From an uncultured Lachnospiraceae bacterium (lineage in GTDB: Bacteria > Bacillota > Clostridia > Lachnospirales > Lachnospiraceae), in assembly GCA_910587765.1 (NCBI GenBank), contig CAJUNR010000001.1, forward strand, positions 1 to 64,000: a DNA stretch of 64,000 nt. The letters run 5' to 3'. The notes beneath the pieces were generated by a model. The model was not told the origin of the DNA. It searched no databases and saw only the letters and a program-made list of their open reading frames with translations. Positions 58,293 through 64,000 of the stretch are shown here, in pieces. The position numbers were made by a program, and so were the translations under genes. Every line of letters starts with the position of its first letter. Positions within the stretch are counted from its first letter, which is position 1.

Positions 58293-59213
58293 TTACTCCC
58301 ACAGCTTCTGCGGATACAGTCCCTGATCCTTTAAGGACTGAATCGCCTTTACCACCACCGGTTTGTCCTCCCGGTAAGTGACTCCGTACCAGCGGTCCCT
58401 GGATTTCAGGACGGTCACCTCCGCTTTCTCTTCGCGGATCAGTTCATCGACGACAAACGGCAGGAAATATTCGCATTTCAGCGGATTCTTCGGCAGGTTT
58501 TCCGTCAGGAAAGCGGCAAAGCGGTCGCGGATCTCCCCCATCATGCTCTTCGTAAATCCCCACATGTTCATGGATACGACCGCGTCGCCGGGCAGCGGCG
58601 TCCAGGTCGCTCCGTCGTCCTCCGTGTAAGCCGGGCCGTCCGCCCGCTTCTCGATGCGGACCCGCTCGACAATCTCCGTCAGTTTTCCGTCCGCGTCCGT
58701 CTCGCAGACGCCTCTTGCCACATGACCGTTTTCCGTCAGCGTATTTTTCAGCAGATATCCCACCATCGTATACTGATAGCAGTCTGTATCTTCATGGGAC
58801 ACCAGGAAATCGTAGATCATCTGAAACGCCTGCTGCCCGTAATAATCATCCGCGTTGATGACGGCAAAAGGCCCGTCCACCACCGGCAGACAGGACAGAA
58901 CCGCGTGAGCCGTTCCCCAGGGCTTCACCCGCCCTTCCGGCACCTGAAAGCCTTCCGGCAGATTCTCCGTCTCCTGGAACACATACTCTACCTCGATCCG
59001 CTGCTCCATGCGGCTGCCGATCGTCTCTTTAAAATCCTGCTCGTTCTCCTTCTTGATAATAAAGATGACCTTCTCAAAGCCCGCCTTCACCGCATCATAG
59101 ATCGAAAAATCCATGATAATGTGCCCGTGCCCGTCCACCGGATCGATCTGCTTGAGACCGCCGTAACGGCTCCCCATACCTGCAGCCATAATAATAAGTA
59201 CTGGTTTCTTCAT
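58293..59213 (-). CDS. sugar-phosphate nucleotidyltransferase family protein
   Basis: 306 residues with the Rossmann-like NTP-transferase fold. The nucleotide loop is IIMAAGMGSRYGGLKQ (about 7-22) and the metal Asp pair is in FAVINADDYYGQQAF (about 118-132). It follows the GH112 gene by ~60 nt on the same strand. In bifidobacteria the lacto-N-biose pathway uses a GalT-like enzyme (LnpC); no GalT or GalE gene is seen here. This protein could instead make the UDP-sugar from galactose-1-phosphate or HexNAc-1-phosphate. That role is inference. Confidence 0.82.
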   Translation of the reverse strand: MKKPVLIIMAAGMGSRYGGLKQIDPVDGHGHIIMDFSIYDAVKAGFEKVIFIIKKENEQDFKETIGSRMEQRIEVEYVFQETENLPEGFQVPEGRVKPWGTAHAVLSCLPVVDGPFAVINADDYYGQQAFQMIYDFLVSHEDTDCYQYTMVGYLLKNTLTENGHVARGVCETDADGKLTEIVERVRIEKRADGPAYTEDDGATWTPLPGDAVVSMNMWGFTKSMMGEIRDRFAAFLTENLPKNPLKCEYFLPFVVDELIREEKAEVTVLKSRDRWYGVTYREDKPVVVKAIQSLKDQGLYPQKLWE

Positions 59214-59276
59214 CCTTTTGTCCTCCTTATATTGAAACCTGCCTGTGATATCGTTTCCATGCCGGATACCGCCGCC

Positions 59277-61445
59277 TCAGCGCACCGCGCTCTCCCAGCG
59301 GATCGCCCCGGCCTCTAGGAAGACCTCTTTCGTCTTCCCGTCTCCATCATACACCGTCGTGCTCTGCCCGCTTCCGCTGTTATTTAAGACCGCCCAGAGG
59401 CCCGCTTCCGGATACGCATGCACCTCGCATTCCGGATTGTCCGCAAACCAGCGGTACAGCTTCTCTTCCTTCCCGGCCGCGTAATACAGCGCGCGCTGCA
59501 AAAGCCGGGTGTTGGCGCTGCTGTGCGGCAGCCCGGCAATATAGACGCCTTTTCCCTTTCCGTAAGGATGCGCGGCCAGATGAATCCCGCCGTCCGAATA
59601 TTCCGCGATCTCCGTATCCGCCCCCAGCGCATAGATATTTTTCATACTCTCTCCGAAGTCAAACGCTTCCGTGCGGTCCTCCGTAAGGTAGTGCCTCTCC
59701 GGCGCCTCCGTAAAATATTTGTCCGTGGAGAGCGTAAAACCCAGCTCTTTCTCCACGCCGAATACGTCCGCCAGTTGGAAGAACCGGCCGTTTTGATGTA
59801 CGGCCGACGGCTCTCCGATTCCCACCAGTCCGCCGCCCTGGAAGACCCAGCTTCTCAGCAGGCTCACCAGACGAACGTCCTCCCAGCGGGAGCCTCCGGA
59901 GTATGCGGTGCCTGCGTCCCCCGCGTTGATGATCACATCCACATCCGCCGGAATCCCGGATTGAAGCACCTCGTCAAAACTCAGAAAACACACGTCCACA
60001 TTCATGCCGCTTAAAGCTTCCAGCATCCCGAAATAAGAGTACGTCTGCCTGTACCAAAGGGCATGCGCCACCATGTACGCCTGCCACGAACGGAGTTTTC
60101 CCCAGCAGTTGAGCACGGCCGCCTTCAGGCCGCAGTAAGGCTTCCTACCATGAATCCGATCGTAAATCTCCCGGAACTCATCGGTCAGCTTCTCAATATA
60201 GTCCGTAAACTCCGGAAACCGGTACGCAAGGCTCAGATAGCCGCCGTAGCCGATGCGGTCCAGCGGTTTCCTCATCAGCGCCCTTCTGGCGGACAGCCAG
60301 TTCTCCCTGGCTTCGATGCACGGGTCATTTCCTTCATAAAACGTGTCCGGGAAAAAGTACGGCAGGAAACGCCCTTCCGTGTATTTTACGCCCGGAATAT
60401 CCGAGATCAGCCGGAGCGTGGCGCCGCCGCCCACGCTTCCCACCACCGCGTCCAGCCCGATATCCGCGAAATACGAACCGTACGGCTCCGTCCCGATCCA
60501 GTTGTCGCCCAGAAACATCATGGCCTCTCTTCCGGCCTCATGGACGAGCGCCACCAGCTCCGCCGCCTTCTTCGCCACAAACCGCTGGATAAAGTCCATG
60601 TAATCCAGATATGCTTTTGTCGGCACGCGGAACGGAGTGTTATAATATCCGTTGTCCACCAGATCCTCCGGCCGCAGCCGGTATCCGTATTCCGCCTCAA
60701 ATTCCCGCAGCGCTTTCACCGATACGGTTCCCCCGTAACCGAACCAGTCCACAAATTTCTCTTTTGCCTCCTGATTGAACACCAGCGTGAAATGATAAAA
60801 AAATGTCGTAAAGCGGACCACATCCGTATCCGGATTATCCTTGAGCCACTGCACCAGACAGTCTTTCGCAAACCGCCCGGAAGCCGGCTGACGCACGTCG
60901 AAGGGAATCTCGTGAGGTCTGTCGCCCCAGTTGTTGGTGATGTGGTTGTACATCTGCGTGGGATCCCAGATCGCATAGACGAGAAAGCTCACCGTGTATT
61001 CGTGAAATGGCTCCGCACGCCGGATCCGGACCTGATCGTTCTCCTGATCCAGCTCCCAGTCGTCCGCAGAGAGCGGCTGTCCCGCGGTCCGGTCCATCAC
61101 TTCCCACCATTCCTTCGGGTCATGCACATAATCCGGAACCACCTGTTCCCTGTAATATCCTTCCAGAAAAGAAATCCGCACCTCCGTGTCCGCCGCCGTG
61201 CACCGTCTGGACATCAGATAAAGCTGCTGGCACTCCTCCATATGCTGTTCTGCAAATTCATTATGTCCTCTCGCCGCAAAATACGTCGTATAGATTCTGG
61301 CATCCAGTTTTTTGATCTCCGGGTCCAGCTTCGTCCCGTCGCTGTCTCTGAGCGCATCGGCGCCCCAGCGCGCGAGCATCTCTTTCGTCTCTTCGATAAA
61401 GCCGGCTTCGCTCGGCAGCGTCACCCTGCCCTTTGTCTTTGCCAT
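59277..61445 (-). CDS. 1,3-beta-galactosyl-N-acetylhexosamine phosphorylase (GH112)
   Basis: 722 residues, the length of GLNBP/LnpA. It begins GRVTLPSEAGFIEET and contains the conserved GH112 blocks RFTTFFYHFTLVFN, WFGYGGTVSVKALREFE, MMFLGDNWIGTEPYG, VVGSVGGGATLRLISDIPGVKYTEGRFLPYFFPD and GGLVGIGEPSAVHQNGRFFQLADVFGVEKE. It phosphorolyses lacto-N-biose and galacto-N-biose in the cytoplasm to alpha-galactose-1-phosphate and GlcNAc or GalNAc. No signal peptide is present, consistent with import by the ABC system at 53.7-57.0 kb. RBS AAGGAGA. It gives the organism access to mucin core and milk-oligosaccharide units. Confidence 0.95.
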   Translation of the reverse strand: MAKTKGRVTLPSEAGFIEETKEMLARWGADALRDSDGTKLDPEIKKLDARIYTTYFAARGHNEFAEQHMEECQQLYLMSRRCTAADTEVRISFLEGYYREQVVPDYVHDPKEWWEVMDRTAGQPLSADDWELDQENDQVRIRRAEPFHEYTVSFLVYAIWDPTQMYNHITNNWGDRPHEIPFDVRQPASGRFAKDCLVQWLKDNPDTDVVRFTTFFYHFTLVFNQEAKEKFVDWFGYGGTVSVKALREFEAEYGYRLRPEDLVDNGYYNTPFRVPTKAYLDYMDFIQRFVAKKAAELVALVHEAGREAMMFLGDNWIGTEPYGSYFADIGLDAVVGSVGGGATLRLISDIPGVKYTEGRFLPYFFPDTFYEGNDPCIEARENWLSARRALMRKPLDRIGYGGYLSLAYRFPEFTDYIEKLTDEFREIYDRIHGRKPYCGLKAAVLNCWGKLRSWQAYMVAHALWYRQTYSYFGMLEALSGMNVDVCFLSFDEVLQSGIPADVDVIINAGDAGTAYSGGSRWEDVRLVSLLRSWVFQGGGLVGIGEPSAVHQNGRFFQLADVFGVEKELGFTLSTDKYFTEAPERHYLTEDRTEAFDFGESMKNIYALGADTEIAEYSDGGIHLAAHPYGKGKGVYIAGLPHSSANTRLLQRALYYAAGKEEKLYRWFADNPECEVHAYPEAGLWAVLNNSGSGQSTTVYDGDGKTKEVFLEAGAIRWESAVR

Positions 61446-61509
61446 CCCTGTCTCCTTGTATGATTCTGCATAAAATTCCGCCTGTCAGCGACAGACCTCT
61501 CTGTCCCTA

Positions 61510-61538
61510 AGTATATACAGTTTCCCGCCCGCGCACAA
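61510..61538 (-). promoter_or_regulatory. promoter of the GH112 gene
   Basis: On the minus strand TTGTGC (61538-61533) and TATACT (61515-61510) are 17 bp apart, ~65 nt before the GH112 start codon. Confidence 0.6.
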
Positions 61539-61590
61539 TAGCACGATCGGCACTTTTTTTTGCCCAAAAAGACAGTTTTTCCGTTCCGCC

Positions 61591-61619
61591 TTGTATTTTT
61601 TTATGCATTTTGCTAAAAT
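61591..61619 (+). promoter_or_regulatory. promoter of the CBM9-like gene
   Basis: TTGTAT (61591-61596) and TAAAAT (61614-61619) are 17 bp apart, 34 nt before the GTG start at 61653. Confidence 0.6.
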
Positions 61620-61652
61620 CCGTTACAAAACAAAGTCAAAGGAGCAGACCCT

Positions 61653-62291
61653 GTGAGATACGACGTCCATCAAATAAAAACACCGGAAGATCTTCACCGC
61701 TGTCCTCTCTTTTTCGTGGATCGGTTCAACTGGGGCGGAGACTACCGGCCAGCCACTTCCGGCCGGCTGGGATTTCTGCCGGAGAGGGGCTTCCTGCTGG
61801 AAATGAAATGTCAGGAGGCGGATCCCTGCCGTACGTTCACCAAAGACAACGACCCGGTCTATCTCGATTCCGCCATGGAAGCTTTTTTCTGCTTCACGCC
61901 GGAGGAACCAAAGCCCGTTTATCTGAACTTCGAGATGAACGCCAACGGCGCCATGCTCGCCTGCTGCGGAGCGAACCGCAGGGAGCGCGTTCCTTTTTCC
62001 TCCGTCATGAGAGAAGGGCTGTCCTGTCAGGCACAGATCCGGGAGCAGGACTGGAGCGTGCGGCTAATGCTTCCGCTGTCTCTGATCACCGCCGTCCATC
62101 CGGGACTGATTCCAGGCAGCGGAAGCGCCTTTACCTGCAATTTTTATAAAATAAAAGAGAGTGAAGGGCGGACGCATTTCGCCAGCTTCACTCCCATCCC
62201 GGTACCGGAACCCGATTTTCATCTGCCGGAATATTTTGCCCGGGCCAGAATCCTCCCACAGACGGCCGGTTCCGTCCCCGGACGCGGATGA
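61653..62291 (+). CDS. carbohydrate-binding family 9-like domain protein
   Basis: 212 residues from GTG 61653 (AAAGGAG at 9 nt). A single beta-rich domain contains the motifs DRFNWGGDYRP, LEMKCQEADPCRTFTKDNDPVYLDSAMEAFF and PVYLNFEMNANGAMLAC. These resemble the CBM9-like/DOMON module often annotated near glycoside hydrolase genes. No signal peptide or membrane segment is visible, so it would act in the cytoplasm. It is divergent from the GH112 gene and may assist or sense intracellular carbohydrate. Function is not established. Confidence 0.65.
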   Translation: MRYDVHQIKTPEDLHRCPLFFVDRFNWGGDYRPATSGRLGFLPERGFLLEMKCQEADPCRTFTKDNDPVYLDSAMEAFFCFTPEEPKPVYLNFEMNANGAMLACCGANRRERVPFSSVMREGLSCQAQIREQDWSVRLMLPLSLITAVHPGLIPGSGSAFTCNFYKIKESEGRTHFASFTPIPVPEPDFHLPEYFARARILPQTAGSVPGRG

Positions 62292-62343
62292 CGGCAGCCG
62301 GCGGATTCGTTCTGCCGCCGCCTTACACATCCTCCGGCCGGAC

Positions 62344-63411
62344 TCAATAGCCGGAATCCCCTTCATAATCGGAACTGCCGTGCGAAACTCTCCCTTTGTA
62401 ATCGGAACCGCCGGCATAATCCGAATCTTCACTGTGATCAGAACCGCCGCTGTAATCCGAATCTTCTTCGTGACCGGAACCGCCGCTGTAATCCGAATCT
62501 TCTTCGTGACCGGAACCGCCGTTGTAATCCGACTCCTCTTCATGACCGAGACTGCTGCCGTAGCCCGAATCCTCTTTGTAATCGGATCCGCTGCCGTAAC
62601 CCGAATCTTCTCCGTAGCGGGAACCGTTAGCATCGCCCGGGTGGTCTTCATGACCGGAACCGCCGCCATCGTCAGAGCCGGAACCGTTCCCGGCAGGAGC
62701 AGCGCATCCGGAATCTTCATCATGCACCGGCCCCTCACAGTCTGCCGGCCGCGCCGCAGGCTGCTTTGCCTTTCCGGGCTCTGTTTCCGGCGCAGAGGGT
62801 CCCTCTTCCTCCGGCTTCGCGGGAACATATCCCGCACCGCCGTCATGTTTGACAATCTGAATCTCCACCTCCAGAGTCTCTCTCAGATAGTCTGCCAGTT
62901 CTGTCCGCAGTTCCACGCCGTATTTCTGAAAAACCGCCTCTTCCGGCGCGTCAATATCCACCACAACTGTTCCGCCGGCGGACAGATACCCCATCTGCGC
63001 GGCGCGCCCGATCAGCTCCTTCGCCACGGTCAGCCGCTCCCTGCTGCCCTGACGATAGCCCTCCAGCAGTTTTCTGCCGTCCTCATTGATTCCCGAAACG
63101 TTCATCACCTGCCCCTTCCGGTTCAGCTCCATCCGCACAGACGGATTGATTGTCAGATAAACCGCCGTTTCCATCACCATATAGTCCCGGTAATAACCGG
63201 TAAACGCCAGCAGAAAACAGGCTGCCGCCACAGCCGCCGCCATAACGGCGCGCAGCTTCATCCGCTTCCCGGCACCGGCTTCTCTCATCAGGACCGGATC
63301 TTCCACCGTCTGGCCGATCTGATACCGGCGGTTGGCCGCTTTCCAAAAACAGCCGTTCTCATCCAACAGCACCGCATAGCTGGTATGACATTCCATTATC
63401 ATATATTTCAC
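62344..63411 (-). CDS. RsgI-like anti-sigma factor with repetitive acidic C-terminal tail
   Basis: 355 residues from GTG 63411, which overlaps the SigI stop (GTGA). Residues 1-45 form a small beta domain like the RsgI N-terminal anti-sigma domain (YAVLLDENGCFWKAANRRYQIGQTV). One membrane helix is at about 54-72 (VMAAAVAAACFLLAFTGYY). Then comes a periplasmic RsgI-type domain (VYLTINPSVRMELNRKGQVMNVSGINEDG, about 83-195). The last ~150 residues are low-complexity, rich in Gly, Ser, Asp, Glu and Tyr, with a 12-residue repeat. It should hold SigI at the membrane until an outside signal releases it. Confidence 0.85.
   Translation of the reverse strand: MKYMIMECHTSYAVLLDENGCFWKAANRRYQIGQTVEDPVLMREAGAGKRMKLRAVMAAAVAAACFLLAFTGYYRDYMVMETAVYLTINPSVRMELNRKGQVMNVSGINEDGRKLLEGYRQGSRERLTVAKELIGRAAQMGYLSAGGTVVVDIDAPEEAVFQKYGVELRTELADYLRETLEVEIQIVKHDGGAGYVPAKPEEEGPSAPETEPGKAKQPAARPADCEGPVHDEDSGCAAPAGNGSGSDDGGGSGHEDHPGDANGSRYGEDSGYGSGSDYKEDSGYGSSLGHEEESDYNGGSGHEEDSDYSGGSGHEEDSDYSGGSDHSEDSDYAGGSDYKGRVSHGSSDYEGDSGY
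62390..62640 (-). repeat. 36-bp tandem repeats encoding the anti-sigma factor tail
   Basis: The DNA repeats with a 36-bp period, giving the 12-residue unit SGHEEDSDYSGG and diverged forms (GSDYKEDSGYGS, GSDHSEDSDYAG). The central copies are nearly identical at DNA level; outer copies are more diverged. Copy number is likely to vary between strains. Confidence 0.8.
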
Positions 63412-64000
63412 TGGTCTGGCCCTCCTTTCAGCACATGCTTCAGATGTCCCCGGATGATCTCATACCCGTTGGTGCAGATGACAAGCAGCGCAACCAGATA
63501 TCTCCGGTGCCGCTCCAGCGTCTTTTTCTCCACGCGGCATTCTCTGGAAAGCCGGGCGACGGGCAGTCTTCCCGTGCGCAGAAATTCCTCCAGCAGTTCC
63601 GTATCTCCTTTTGCATATTCCATCACTTTCCGGCAGGCGCGAAGCGTCCGTTTCTGGCGCGGACAGTTCTCCGCCACATCCGTAAAGCTGACTCCAAAAC
63701 GCGCAAGCTGACCGGCCAGTTCCTCAATCTCAGACCGGGCGGCATTCCGGCTGACACAGGTTTCCTGTACGTCCTCCTGCGCGGGAAGCCGCATCCCCAG
63801 GGTATCTCCGTCCTCCCCCAGCGGCAGTTCCAGCGACAGATGCCCGCTGTGCCTTTTCTCCCGCCTCGTATGATCCGTCAGCCGGCTTCTGATCAACATG
63901 GAGGCAAAAGGCAGAAAAGCGCCTCTGCCTTTTGTATACCCTCTGATTGCTTCATGAAACGCGATCATGGCAATGCTCAGTTCGTCGTCGTTTTCCTCAA
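63408..64000 (-). CDS. sigI: RNA polymerase sigma factor SigI, C-terminal part
   Basis: The gene runs off the window edge: the frame is open to 64000 and reads DDELSIAMIAFHEAIRGY, the region-2 core of SigI, ahead of the first in-frame ATG at 63968. It continues with FLPFASMLIRSRLTDHTRREKR (region 2.4-like) and ends in the SigI C-terminal domain (FTDVAENCPRQKRTLRACRKVMEY, GRLPVARLSRECRVEKKTLERHRRYLVALLVICTNGYE), which binds promoter DNA with an HTH. The stop overlaps the anti-sigma gene by 4 nt. In Clostridia such pairs sense extracellular polysaccharide or heat. Confidence 0.9.
   Translation of the reverse strand, partial: EENDDELSIAMIAFHEAIRGYTKGRGAFLPFASMLIRSRLTDHTRREKRHSGHLSLELPLGEDGDTLGMRLPAQEDVQETCVSRNAARSEIEELAGQLARFGVSFTDVAENCPRQKRTLRACRKVMEYAKGDTELLEEFLRTGRLPVARLSRECRVEKKTLERHRRYLVALLVICTNGYEIIRGHLKHVLKGGPDQ

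Noticed and set aside
60063..61463. Plus-strand open frame of 466 codons opposite the GH112 gene
   Set aside because: Low-information Arg/His-rich translation; GH112 motifs on the other strand are unambiguous.
62390..62640. CRISPR array or other spaced repeat
   Set aside because: The 36-bp units are contiguous, without spacers, and in frame with the anti-sigma factor tail.

Overview
This 64 kb window looks like chromosome of an anaerobic gut Firmicute, most probably a high-GC Lachnospiraceae. This is an inference from gene content: a glucitol PTS with GutM and a PRD regulator, a GH112 beta-galactosyl-N-acetylhexosamine phosphorylase, a SigI/RsgI-like pair, a split transketolase and a PnrA-type nucleoside importer. 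Shine-Dalgarno sites are strong (AGGAGG type). I see no rRNA, tRNA, CRISPR array, phage or intact insertion sequence. The window is almost entirely carbon-source acquisition and catabolism, arranged as operons that mostly run on the minus strand.

Layout. 1-2.5 kb (+): end of an ABC-2 exporter operon, closed by a shared bidirectional terminator. 2.6-8.5 kb (-): glucitol/sorbitol operon gutM-srlA-srlE-SDR-gutR-srlB-HPr-like. srlE carries a one-base frameshift, and a divergent gene (8.7-10.3 kb, +) encodes the same membrane components fused into one protein. 10.3-25.4 kb (-): a tightly packed 14-gene run read as tktN, tktC, Zn-alcohol dehydrogenase, creatininase/IolN-like hydrolase, CaiB CoA-transferase, HMG-CoA-lyase-like enzyme, acylating aldehyde dehydrogenase, PrpF-like isomerase, LeuC/LeuD-like dehydratase, a NifU-like and a GGGtGRT protein, a hotdog thioesterase and an OYE-type flavoenzyme. 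I do not recognise this set as a described pathway. 25.6-27 kb: a low-GC insert with a palindromic repeat, a decayed NUDIX gene and an acetyltransferase. 27.1-36.8 kb (-): inositol-type dehydrogenases and isomerase, an MFS protein, a ribose-type ABC importer, an SDR and a small unknown protein, with a divergent AraC regulator at 37.1 kb.

A 12-bp motif ATAACAATATTG (one copy has a changed last base) sits upstream of the 14-gene operon, the IolM-like gene and the ABC operon. At all three it lies at nearly the same distance from a candidate -10 box. This suggests that the AraC protein controls them as one regulon for a cyclitol or branched-acid substrate.

38-42 kb: a chemoreceptor, an aldo/keto reductase and a Gfo/Idh/MocA oxidoreductase. 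42.5-49.5 kb (-): purine nucleoside salvage (deoD, ADP-ribosylglycohydrolase-like, BMP lipoprotein, ATPase, two permeases). 49.6-52.6 kb: MGMT-like protein, paired YdcZ-type transporters, an FMN reductase and a PfkB kinase. 52.6-62.3 kb: lacto-N-biose/galacto-N-biose locus (ABC importer, NahK-like kinase, AraC regulator, nucleotidyltransferase, GH112 phosphorylase, CBM9-like protein). 62.3-64 kb (-): a SigI-type sigma factor, cut by the window edge, with an RsgI-like anti-sigma protein ending in a 12-residue repeat.

All function calls come from reading the translated sequence; no database search was run.
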